A stretch of DNA of 64,000 nucleotides from Channa striata (taxonomy: Eukaryota > Chordata > Actinopteri > Anabantiformes > Channidae). Both the position numbers and the translations under genes were made by a program. Below the pieces are notes generated by a model. The model made no database searches, had not been told where the DNA came from, and saw only the letters and a list, made by a program, of their open reading frames with translations. The DNA lies in contig CM065171.1 in assembly GCA_033026295.1 (NCBI GenBank), positions 310,001 through 374,000 of the forward strand, written 5' to 3'. Below, piece by piece: positions 10,852-20,935 of this stretch (position 1 is the stretch's first letter; every line of letters begins with the position of its first letter).

Positions 10852-11630
10852 TATTGTTACTGTCTTGTCTGCTGCCAGCTTACATGCTTCAGTCAAGGCT
10901 AAGAGTTCAACAGCCTGGGCTGAGTAATGTGATGGTAAGGGACCTGAGGTTAACACTTAGCTCGAGGCTGAACTGCAGCATTAACTGCTTGAAGGTCTTA
11001 AACAAATCGCCATTCAGTAGGCTGATTTTTTGTCTCTGATCTTTTTGACAGGAATAATGGGTGTACTGCATGGACTAGAGTCACAGGGAACTATTACACC
11101 CGCATTTCTAAGAGAATCAAACACTGGTGTAATTCCATCAATGGCCTCTTGTTTCAAAGGGTACTGACGTTTACTGGGCCTGTAAGAGGACTTTGGTGTT
11201 AATATGACGGGCTCACAATTTCTTATGAAACCTACATCATATTTGTGTTTTGCCCATAAACTTTCAGGCACACCTCTCAGTGCTGGTAAAGTTGCTGCCT
11301 CTGTTTCTGATAGGAAAGAGGTTGTGTGTGTTTTTCTCAGGCACTAGAGAGACTGATCGTGTGGCATGTAAAACAGAGATAAGAGACATTCTGTAGGCAC
11401 CTGCAGTCGCTGAAAACATCACAGCTGAATTAGTTTCAAGTTGCTTCCAATCATGTACAGAAGAACACTTTTTTACAAAATATCCTAAATCTCTCCATTC
11501 ATCTGATTCTGATTTAGCCAACGAAATGTGAGGAACAGCACTTACGTCATAAAGGCGATTCTGTTCTTCACTCAGAGAGACAGATGCACATCTGTGATCA
11601 GATCAATACAAAAACACTGTAGTTAATTTC
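10852..11630 (-). pseudogene. Proviral pol: N-terminal reverse transcriptase joined to RNase H, core deleted
   Basis: Minus-strand frames at 11264-11521 and 11014-11271 give the start of a gamma-like reverse transcriptase (RQYPLKQEAIDGI, then the PIIPVKK block). A WRFV/DL..VN motif near 10950-11012 follows, after a frameshift and a stop. Directly after it the sequence is already RNase H (VELLALTEACKLAAD, about 10860-10930). The palm and thumb, including the LPQG-type motif and the YXDD box, are absent, so roughly 1 kb of pol appears to be deleted. Confidence 0.78.
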
Positions 11631-11637
11631 TCAGATC

Positions 11638-12054
11638 TCACTGAATCCCATCTTGTTCGTAAGGAACATCAGGGCCACATGAAACATGTGCTGTACAATG
11701 TAAATCACTCTCTGACATAAAATCTGTAAATGTCGGACACACCAGGGCTCGTGCACGTGAGAGTAACTCTGTAGACAAAACAGACTGCTGCAGCTTCCAT
11801 TCATACACATAAAACAAAGAATCAGTACTATAATTCACCATGGTGTATATTTGTAAATCTGAATTTTTGAACACTTTTATTCCTTCTGGTGTTGACATCA
11901 AACTAATTCCTATCTTAATCATCAAACCTCGCCCCAACAAATTAACAGGACACAATTTTGACAACATGAATGCATGTTTGAAAGATTGATCTTGAGAACT
12001 AACACAAGACAATGGCTGAGTCAAATACTCTTTTTGTGTTTTCCCAGAAACACC
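11638..12054 (-). pseudogene. Proviral protease, C-terminal part, and the protease-RT linker
   Basis: The minus-strand frame 11638-12024 contains an NLLGRGLM motif, the conserved G-R-D/N-like turn of retropepsins, followed by a linker to reverse transcriptase. It is separated from the N-terminal half (12469 upward) by the MITE at 12055-12468. Confidence 0.72.
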
Positions 12055-12468
12055 TACCGTATTTTCCGGACTATAAGCCGCTACTTTTTTCCGACGTTTT
12101 GAACCATGCGGCTTTTACAGAGATGCAGCTTTTCTATGAATTTTTCTGCAGCCCTCAGATGGGCGCTGTAGATGGAAGTCAGTGCAAACAAAAAAGCGCC
12201 AGTTTTTATTCTTAGCGCATGCAACCCAAGACGCACAACAGCAAACATCAGCACTTTTACTGCCGTGTTACAGGCACCATTCAGGTTCAGGTGTATGAAT
12301 AAACACTTATGGTACAAAATCTTTCTATGTAAATATCTTATTTCTCAGCATGGATATTGGCGGCTTATAGTCCGATGCGGTTTATATGTGACAAAATATA
12401 TATTTCTTTTAAATTTTAGCGGGTGCGGCTTAAATTTAGGTGCGCTCTATAGTCTGGAAAATACGGTA
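12055..12468. mobile_element. TA-flanked MITE inserted in the proviral protease
   Basis: A 410-bp element with imperfect terminal inverted repeats, CCGTATTTTCCGGACTATA on the left and TATAGTCTGGAAAATACGG on the right, flanked by TA on both sides (12055-12056 and 12467-12468). It has no coding capacity. TIRs plus a TA duplication suggest a non-autonomous Tc1/mariner-superfamily element. It resembles an abundant fish repeat I know by sight, but I cannot name the family. Removing it rejoins the two halves of the protease. Confidence 0.9.
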
Positions 12469-12923
12469 CACTGTTCACATAGTTACCACTCATCTTAGGA
12501 GTTGTTGAAAGTTCTGTTGCTTTTAAAACTGACCTAGTTGCTCCACTGTCTACCAAAAATGTCACCTCTTGACGGTTGACTTTTAAAGTGTATTCAGGAA
12601 TTTTACTCTCTCCCTCATATTGAGCATAGGTTTCCACAAGTAGTTCAAATTTAGCTTCCAGATATTGAACACATTGCTCAATCAAATCAATACCTACTTC
12701 ATTTTGCACAGGTTTTGTCAAGCAGTCTTCATTGCATTTAGTTGGCATTTTATCAGTGCATGTCTGACGCAAGCATTTCTTCATTGCAGTTAGCGAGCAA
12801 ATCATCAGTGTATGTGTGTGTAAGCATGTCTTCATTGCTGTGTGTGTCAGTGTGTGCATTACCTCCCCCCTTTTTGTCAGTAACGAGCAACCGTCCCTGG
12901 GACACCGGCTCTTCCTCCTCCCC
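12469..12923 (-). pseudogene. Proviral protease, N-terminal part
   Basis: The minus-strand frame ending near 12416 contains the aspartic protease active site (Asp-Ser-Gly-Ala in the context FLVDSGATRS, near 12545-12575). It lies in a different frame from the upstream gag ORF, as expected for gag-pro fusions made by frameshifting or, in this copy, by decay. The Cys/His-poor segment between them has TG-rich runs (12800-12860). The MITE cuts the protease right after this part. Confidence 0.75.
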
Positions 12924-14266
12924 TCAGTCTGCCACCGGAGAGGGCCTCTCAGGACAGTCTCTGGCCTTATGTCCTCTTCTATGGCAATAAGGACATTGTC
13001 CTTTCCCAGAGGGACATTGTCTTGCCCAGTGTCCTTTTCGGCCACAATTGAGGCACTCATCGTTGAGTACAAAGCGTTGATTTCTTTGTCTTCTATTACT
13101 CCATCGTCCACGGTGTTCACTGCGGCCTCTTTCATCTGACACAGTATTCATCATGGTAACAGTTGCCAGGTGAAGTTCCCGTTGGTTTTTCTCCTCCTTG
13201 CTTTTCTTTCTCTTGTAAGACTGATTTTGGGCATGTATGGCATGTCTGCGAACTTCCTCCAGTCTTGCTCTTTCGTCTACTCCTAGGCAGGTCCTCCGCA
13301 CTTCTGCAGCAATGTCAGACAAAAGTCCTTTCAAGAAGTGATTTGTAAGGTGCATTTCCCATTATCCAGGAAAGTCGCCCGAGTTTGTTGGATGTTCAAT
13401 ACCACTATGAATATCAAACACATTTGTCAGACGGTGTAGATAATCATCAACAGTCTCATCTTCACGTTGTTTGCAAGTAGTTCTTTTCACTGGGAACTTG
13501 AGTTTGAATTCTTCTGTCAAATTGTGAACTGCTTCTCTGTATATGGCATTGTCAGCATGGTTCCAGTCTGGGTTTTCACATCTGCAGTCACCCTGTGGCA
13601 GTTTCATCATAACTTTCTGCAGGTCAGATGGTTTTGTCTTTGTTATTAAAAGTCGTCTTAGTTCAGCTCCAGTGGGTCTAAAGTCTTTGCAGAATGCTTG
13701 GAGTTCTTCCGCAAAAATGGCACCGGAATCAGCTGGAGTAGGCAGGTGACTGCCCGCTGCACGAACATCATCATCAGTCCAAGCCCTAAAGACCAATTTT
13801 GGACCCTCTGGACCAGCCACTTCGACCATGGGTGCATTAAACTCCTTTTCTCTGTATTCATCTCTCATTGATCTGGTTTGCATTCGGCTTGATAAACCAG
13901 ATGGCCCCCCTGAAGTGGCTGAAGATGTAGATGTAGAATCCGGTTGTGAAGCCTGTCCTCCTTCTGCTGCTTGAACTGGATGTGGTATCTCCTCTGCTTT
14001 TCGAACTGGTGCTGGATATTGTCCTCCCTCTGCTCCTTGAACTGGTGGCGGTGGCGCAGCTGCCGGGTAGGAGTCCAAGTCGGAGTACAGTTTCAGTGCC
14101 GTAAGGTCTGGGCAGAGAGGAGACACACTGCGAATATATGGTGGTAATTGTGTATGCTGAGTGTGCTGATGAAGTTTTTCTACTGAAGCATTATCTGTTC
14201 TGTGTGGTTCAGTAGTCATTTGCTTTTGTACTCGTTTTCTCTCCCTATATTCTACTTCGGTTTTCC
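12924..14266 (-). pseudogene. Proviral gag (capsid and nucleocapsid), one in-frame stop
   Basis: A long minus-strand frame covers most of gag: a proline-rich region (about 14030-14110), a capsid-like region with WNHADNAIYREAV and EDETVDDYLHR, then a basic stretch and two CCHC zinc knuckles (CLNCGRKGHWARQC and CPYCHRRGHKARDC, both C-x2-C-x4-H-x4-C, about 12935-13060). The frame is open from 14270 to 12924 except for one TAA at 13362-13364. Its N-terminal end lies beyond the L2 insertion (17374 upward). Gag would form the virion shell; this copy is interrupted. Confidence 0.85.
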
Positions 14267-14273
14267 ACATATC
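14266..14273. repeat. Putative L2 target-site duplication, left copy
   Basis: CACATATC at 14266-14273 matches CACACATC at 17374-17381 with one difference. Removing the L2 and one copy restores an open gag frame across the join. Confidence 0.6.
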
Positions 14274-17200
14274 AATTTCAATTCAATTCAACTTTATTTA
14301 TATAGCGCCAATTTACAACAAGGTCATCTCAGGGCACTTTACATAATAAAGTCAAGACTATACAAACAGGTAGAGAAAACCCAACAAATCCCCCTTGAGC
14401 AAGCCATAGGCAACAGTGGAGAGGAAAAACTCCCTTTAACGGAAGAAACCTCCAGCAGAACCAGGCTCAGGGAGGACGGCCATCTGCCTTGACCGGTTGG
14501 GCAGAGTGGAAAGTGGAGAGAGAAAAGAACAGAGCAACAAAAGCAACAACAAAACATTGAGCAGGTTAATAGGACCAGTAGCTGCAAACTGGAGGACACA
14601 CAGCGCCAAATCCGGGGACACCTGTGGACAGGGAGAGAGAGAGGGGGAAAGAGAGGGAGAGAGATGACTACGGGACAAAGAAGACACAGAGTTAATGTCA
14701 TACAGTGGTGACATTATAGATGTGGGGTGAGAGGAGAGAATGAAGAGAAGAGGAAGTGGCACAGTGCAGAGTCCCCAGCAGTCTAAACCTATAGCAGCAT
14801 GACTATAACCAACTATAAGCTTTATCAAAAGGAAGGTTTTGAGCCTAGTCTTAAAAATAGGGAGGCTGTCTGCTTCCCGAATCTGGACTGGGAGCTGGTT
14901 CCACAGGAGAGGAGCTTGATAGCTAAAGGCTCTGCCTCCCATTCTATTTTTGGAAATTCTGGGAACCACAAGTAGGCCTGCATTTTGGGACCGAAGTGGT
15001 CTAGTAGGATGATATGGTACTAAGAGATATTTTAAATATGATGGGGCTTGGCCGTTTAAAGCTTTATAGGTAAGAAGAAGGGTTTTAAATTCTATTCTGC
15101 ATTTAATTGGAAGCCAATGGAGAGAAGCTAATGAAGGTGAAATATGATCTCTCTTACCAATCCCAGTCAGTAATCTTGCTGCAGCATTTTGGATTAATTG
15201 GAGGCTTTTTAGAGAGTTACTGGGGCAGCCTGAAAGTAGAGAATTACAATAGTCCAATCTAGAAGTAACAAATGCATGAACCAATTTTTCAGCATCGCTT
15301 TGGGACAGGATGCTCCTAATTTTGGCAATGTTCCGTAGGTGGAAGAAGGCTGTTCTAGAGATTTGCTTTATCTGTGAGGTAAATGACAAATCCTGGTCAA
15401 AAATGACTCAAGATTCCTTGCAGTACTACTGGGGGCAAGAGTTATGTCGTCTAAAGTAGCGATATGGTTAGAAAACATGTCTCTTAGACTATTAGGCCCA
15501 AATACAATAACTTCAGTTTTATCTGAGTTTAGAAGAAGAAAATTATACGTCATCCAGTCCCTTATATCTTTAAGACATGCTTGTAGTTTGATTAATTTAT
15601 TTGTTTCATCAGGTTTCATAGATAGATATAACTGCGTGTCATCAGCGTAGCAGTGAAAATTTACAGAGTGTTTTCTAATAATGTTGCCAAGGGGAGACAT
15701 ATATAGAGTAAAGAGTATTGGTCCTAATACAGAGCCTTGTGGAATTCAATAACTAACTTTTGTGTATGTCGAAGATTCATCATTAACGTGAGTAAATTGG
15801 AATCTATCTGATAGATACGATTTAAACCAATTTAGTGCTGTTCCTTTAATTCCAATTACATGTTCTAGTCTCTGTAATAATATTCTGTGATCAATGGTGT
15901 CAAATGCAGCACTAAGATCTAGCAGAACTAGTATAGAGACAAGTCCGTTATCTGAAGCCAGAAGAAGATCATTGGTGACTTTAATCAGTGCGGTTTCTGT
16001 GCTATGATGAACTCTAAATCCTGACTGAAATTCTTCAAACAAGTCGTTTCTGCGCAGGTGGTCACATAATTGCTTTACAACTACTTTTTCAAGTATTTTA
16101 GAAATAAAAGGGAGATTGGATATTGGTCTGTAATTGGCCAAGACATCTGGATCCAGACTAGGTTTTTTAAGTAGAGGTTTGATTACAGCTATCTTATAGG
16201 CCTTTGGTACATATCCTGTTTGTAAGGATAGATTAATGATATCTAATATGAACGTGTCTAATAAGGGTAGAGCATCTTTGAGCAGTCTAACTGGAATAGG
16301 GTCTAGCAGACATGTTGTTGGTTTAGATGCCATAATAGTTGAAGTTAATTCAGCAAGGTCTATGGGCACAAAGCAGTCTAAAAGGGACTGAGGACTTACT
16401 GATGATTCTAATTCTGTTGTATATGTGGGGAGGGTCTGGTGAATTTTATTTCTAATAGCTATGATTTTGTTTGTGAAGAAGGTCATGAAGTCAGTGCTAC
16501 ATAGCGTTGAGGGAATACTAGTCTCAACTGAACTATGGCTCTTAGTCAGCCTGGCTACAGTGCTGAAAAGAAACCGGGGTTGTTCTTGTTTTGCTCTATT
16601 AGTGATGAATAATAAGCTGTTCTGGCTTTACGGAGTGCTAATTTGTATAAGTATAAAGTCTTTTTCCAGGCTAGGCGTGATTCTTGTGAATGAGTGGAAC
16701 GCCACTTCCTTTCTAATCTTCGTGACGCCTGCTTTAAATTGCGGGTGTGCGAGCTATACCATGGAGATCGCCTATTCAGAATTACTGCCTTCTTTTTTTA
16801 GAGGGGCAACACTATCAAGTATGGAACGTAAAGATGCTGCATAATTATCAGTAAGGTAATCAACTTGTACAGGAGTACAGTTAATGAGGCTACTCTCAGT
16901 TATATCAGTACATGTTGAAGTAAATGATGAAGGGATCATTTCCTTAAATTTGTTCACAGTGTTTTCAGATAAACACCTACTGAAGCAAAACTTCTTTCTA
17001 GCTGCCGTGTAGTCCAATAAACTAAATTCAAATGTTATTAGGAAATGGTCAGAGAGAACAGAATTATGAGGAAATACTGTTAGTTTATCAATTTCAATAC
17101 CGTATGCAAGGACAAGGTCTTGGGTGTGACTAAAACAGTGAGTGGGTTCATTTACAATTTGAGAGAAACCAATTGAATGTAATAATGAAGTAAATGCTGT

Positions 17201-17373
17201 GTTGCGGGAGTTACTGTCAGCATCTACATGAATGTTAAAATCGCCCACTATGATGACTTTATCTGCACTAAGCACTAAGTCGGCTAGAAAATCAGATTCG
17301 ATGTCGCCCGCTCTGGCCCCAGGGTAACATTGGACTATGGCCGCTGGCGTCTCCAAGCATTCTTTATGTAAAT
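14274..17373 (-). mobile_element. L2-like LINE (endonuclease plus RT) inserted in proviral gag
   Basis: A 3.1-kb LINE on the minus strand, 5'-truncated within the endonuclease. Frames: 16772-17380, endonuclease (VIIVGDFNIHVD, then SDHFLITFEF); 15746-16486, fingers and palm of the reverse transcriptase (NYRPISNLPFISKILEKVV, LDLSAAFDTIDH); 15368-15700, the catalytic YADD box (FHCYADDTQLYL); 14436-15389, the C-terminal domain (SRLDYCNSLL, LHWLPI). The 3' end is ATAAAG followed by GTTGAATTGAATTGAA-type repeats. Frameshifts separate the frames, so it is inactive. Other copies of this family lie at 22530, 28930 and 35156. Confidence 0.93.
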
Positions 17374-17916
17374 CACACATCCGTATGTCTTTCCCTTTTT
17401 TTAGATTTTAGATTATTCTCTTTATTTAACAATTTCTCTTCTAATTTCTTTAACTGATCTTATTTAAGGGTTAGGGTTAGGGTCCACTCTAAGCTCCCAA
17501 TCACTTAGCGGTATGGCTATCACTTCCAGTCCTTAGCCACTAGGACCTGTTGGCCCCTTCGTCCAACTCGGTTGCTGACACATATACTCCCACAGCCAAC
17601 TAGGAGTAAGTTAGATCCCTAACTGTCAATGACACTTATCCTCCCCCACTGACTAGGAGTCGTCCAGTTGTTCAGATTAATTCAACCAAGAATGGCAACT
17701 TGAGCTCACCAAAAGTAATTTGAAAACTTCTTTACGACTCACCCAGTATGAGTGTGACCAGTGTTAAATTTGAGTTCGAAGATCTGGCAATGGCGATCAG
17801 AGGACCTGTGTTCAGTCCCCCATCTCAGCGGAGGTTGAGGCTGGAATTAGTTTTGTTTCTCTTCCAGGATGTGCACTGACCACTGTCCACTCACTCCCCC
17901 GACGACCGCTCAGCAG
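17374..17916 (-). other. Proviral leader and the N-terminal end of gag
   Basis: Between the L2 insertion and the primer site. On the minus strand the part next to the L2 (17374 to about 17465) is open and lysine/glutamate-rich (LEEKLLNKENNLKSKKRER), and joins in frame to gag at 14270 when the L2 is removed. The rest is untranslated leader. It contains three TTAGGG-like units at 17468-17484. Confidence 0.6.
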
Positions 17917-17934
17917 ATCCCACCGCTGCCACCA
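17917..17934 (-). other. Proviral primer-binding site (tRNA-Leu)
   Basis: The + strand ATCCCACCGCTGCCACCA is the 3' end, with CCA, of a vertebrate tRNA-Leu as I recall it. On the element strand this is TGGTGGCAGCGGTGGGAT, 3 bases inside the 5' LTR. Such 18-nt complementarity is how a retrovirus primes reverse transcription. Confidence 0.82.
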
Positions 17935-17937
17935 AAT

Positions 17938-18374
17938 TGTCTTGGAAAAAAATATATCTTGACAACTACTGGTCCAGACACCTCTAGTGTAGTCAATAAA
18001 GAAGCTTGCATCCAGGATGTCTTTTAAGGGTTTTTATTATCTTGCAAGAGAGAAGTTCACAGACGGAGTTTCTCCCCGTCTAGTGCCATTCTACCAGACT
18101 GACACATTACACAAATGCTTTATACTGCCCATCTGTTGTTGGGCAAACAATCAGACTCCCAACATTCCCACGTGAAGGTGATATGTCTATAGGTCGGATA
18201 GCAGACAACCTTGGAACGGTTACGCCGACACTTCTCTAACAAAAAAAACATGCATATGAGATAAAGAATGCTATGTCTTCAACATTCTGCATAACAACAA
18301 TGAAAATCATTTGACCTTACAACTAAGAATAAGCATTCAAATTTAATCACTCACACACAAATTTTTCCATCACA
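17938..18374 (-). repeat. Proviral 5' LTR
   Basis: Begins TGTCTTGG and ends TTCCATCACA on the + strand, the same boundaries as 5453-5902. It would hold the proviral promoter (minus strand, TATA-like near 18116-18123). It differs from the 3' LTR by scattered substitutions, a deletion of about nine bases near 18145, and a shorter A-run near 18240. Confidence 0.92.
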
Positions 18375-18379
18375 CTTTA
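18375..18379. repeat. Target-site duplication (CTTTA), right copy
   Basis: Exact match to 5448-5452. Confidence 0.88.
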
Positions 18380-20935
18380 TTCTGTCAAAAGTTCTTCATA
18401 TATTGCAAACTATGTTGGTCAAAGGCAGCGACCCTGCCTGGTAGGTCATTCTAGCTGTATACTCACAGTCAGATTGCTATTTATTTTAATTCTGGCAGTT
18501 AGCTTTTGATAAAGTGTTTTAGTACATTCAATGGCCTTCTCATTTTAACCAATTTTTCGAGTACTAGATATAAAAATCATCAAGGCTGTGTGGAACATGT
18601 TCAGTATCAGGGTTTTACTCCCCTTAATAAAGCCTGCCTAATCTTCATTTATAGTTCTTAAAATTTTTGTATCTTTCATATATTGGAGGTATACAGTAGA
18701 TAATCTATGTTGAGTGCTGATGTAGGCCTGTAACCCGAGCAGGTCACATTGTTGTTTCCTTTAGGAATCACTGATATTACTGCTTCCTTCCAAGTTGGTG
18801 TAAGTTCACCATGTTCAAGTGTGTGATTGAATGATAACTCCAGGTTGTTTACTAAATGTATTCTACCACTCAGTGTCCATCACTTCCAGGGAATTTTTGT
18901 TTTAGTCTACTCACTCCTTTCTCTATTTCTGCTCTTGACATGGGAGGAGTCAGGATGTCATTCTGACTCTTCCCAATTGCAGGTAAATTCAATGTCTCCA
19001 GGAAAACTTTGATCTGGTCAGCATTACGTGAAGGTGTTTAGCCATACAAATCTGTATAGTAGTTCATGAAATTAGTTTCAATCTCTTTGAGCTCATAGGT
19101 TATCTGGTTTGTGGTTGCATCCCTTACTTTTTTAATTGTCCTATCCGTATGTTGTTTTACTTTATGTTTTTGCTAATAATCTGCCCTGGGCCCCACTTAA
19201 TAATAAGATTGTTTCAAAAATTTTCTACACTTCTAGCATAGCTGTCTTTAGTTCCCTCCAAATGTTGACTATACCAAATTCTTTAGATACTGTCTTGATC
19301 ATTTTAGTAACATGTTCTGAGCTTTTCCTATTGTTTGTTTTGTTAATGTGTGTGGCTAATATTCATCACTATATTAAATCACCCCAGCATTAATTAATAT
19401 TAATTAATATTTATTCTTCAATATTCCTTTACAATGATAAATCTTCCATCCATATCACTGATTTCTTTAGCAAATTCAAATTTCAATGATTTATGAGTAA
19501 GTGTAGCCACACCTCTTCTAGAACCATGTTTAAATGAGCTTTAGAATGTATTTGTATAGCCGAACTTCCCAAGTTTCCTACTTAAGTGGGTCTTGTGCAA
19601 ATACAATATCTGGGATTTGTCCCTTTTCAATTTGGACATTATATTCCAACGTTTATCAGAATTATTGAGACCATAAACATTTAATGCCAATGTCTTGATA
19701 TTATTTTTCATTCTGTTAATGCAGTTGCTTTGCAATCCAGAACCAAACGTAAAGAAAAACATTAAAACTGAAAACTTAACTGAACGTATTCTTTGTTGCT
19801 TCCAAAGAAAAGGGTGAATTTTGCTATCCCTTGTGGTCCCTGTTGGTGGGAGGAGGGTGAAGTTCCTCATGAACGTAGGGACCCTAGTGAGACAACACTG
19901 ACTTCTACTAGAAATGTTCAACATTTACTGCTTTCTTAAGCCCTGTCCTCAGTTGGTTTCATAAACTCACTGATTTGAGTCAGAAGTCTCTAAATATATG
20001 GACCACAGTTAGTGTTTTCAAGTGGCAGTTTGCATCAAAAACAAGATGAATAAATAAATATTTGTCCAAATAAAATAAAATATAAATCAGAAAATCTTCT
20101 TCTATTCCATTATGGATAGAAAAGTTAAAAGGCACTTTTTAAAAGTTTTTTGTAATAAATTAGAATTATTGAAAGTCTATAGATCCCATTTCAAATAAAA
20201 TAATATTTAGTTCAAATTAATTAATGGCTGACATTTATCCGTCTGTTTCACAAGGTGCAGTTCCTTAATGGGGTGCGTGTTTTGTCCTTTTTTTTCGGCC
20301 GCATTGTCTCTCATATCCTTTCAATTTTAACTGTGGGACTTTTCTTAATCCTGTGATCCTCTCTCTTGCAAGTTGAGCTGCTTCGCCTGAGCGGTTGGTG
20401 CATTTCCATAGCAACAGCCAGTTCATTCGCCCATTTATGGCCGTCATAGTGTTCGTCTTCTTAGTCACTGTCACCTGGAATCCGTGCTGATTCACGTCCT
20501 GGGCTACAAATTTCTGTTGCCAAGCTTTCGTAAGAATCGACTCTTTGACATAGAATTGTAAAAAGTTGACTATTATTGATCTCGGAGGCAACCTTGGAGC
20601 TGCCTTGGGATTCGTGCTTTATGTGCCCACTGGATTTGGGGCTCCATACCCTCAGGCAGGGCCAGATGGCTTTTGAGCACTTCCTTTACTAATTCAATCA
20701 CCGATCTCCCCTTTGGGGGCGAATGTGGCGCGGTTCGTTACATTTACCATTAGCTTGGATTTTAGCTTTACCTGAGCCCGTTTCCTCGTTGTCTCCATTT
20801 TGACCGTGGTTGTGAATCTTGGCCACCTCCAAATTTTCTAGGGTTATACTCACCTTATTGTTATTCTTATGACTTCTTTGCAATTTCTCTCCTTTCACAC
20901 TTGAGATTTAAAGTTTATTCACAGGAGTTTTTTTT
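18380..20935 (-). mobile_element. L1-type LINE (ORF1 and ORF2), decayed, split by the provirus
   Basis: Minus-strand remnants in order. 20698-20898 and 20265-20591: ORF1-like protein, with the conserved PPRSIIVNFLQF segment of the L1 RNA-binding region. 19541-19924: start of ORF2 endonuclease (TLALNVYGLNN, then ILYLHKTHLS). About 18780-19130: the region before RT (NYYTDLYG, LPAIGKSQNDILTPPMSRAE). About 18375-18720: RT motifs such as a GFIKG block, with many stops. The copy runs straight into the provirus at 18379 and resumes at 5447. Clade L1/Tx1 is assigned from these motifs. Confidence 0.85.

Larger units (their letters stand above)
5453..18374 (-). mobile_element. Endogenous retrovirus, class I (gamma/epsilon-like), minus strand, defective and interrupted
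   Basis: A complete provirus outline with two similar LTRs of about 440-450 bp, a 5-bp target duplication (CTTTA), a tRNA-Leu primer site, a polypurine tract, and gag, protease, pol and env remnants in the usual order on the minus strand. Nested insertions break it: a Tc1-like element at 9172-10849, a MITE at 12055-12468 and an L2-like LINE at 14274-17373. Without these, about 7.7 kb of proviral DNA remains. Gag, pol and env all carry stops or frameshifts, and the catalytic core of reverse transcriptase is missing. By eye the LTRs differ at about ten bases plus small indels, so the insertion is not recent. It sits inside an older L1 copy in an adamts17 intron, antisense to the gene. Confidence 0.93.

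Noticed and set aside
14620..14670. A GA-rich simple repeat as a regulatory element
   Set aside because: It is part of the L2 3' UTR, recurring in the copies at 22630, 31300 and 35310.
17917..17934. A tRNA-Leu gene
   Set aside because: Only the 3' 18 bases and CCA match; no arms or anticodon stem are present, and the place next to an LTR explains it as a primer-binding site.
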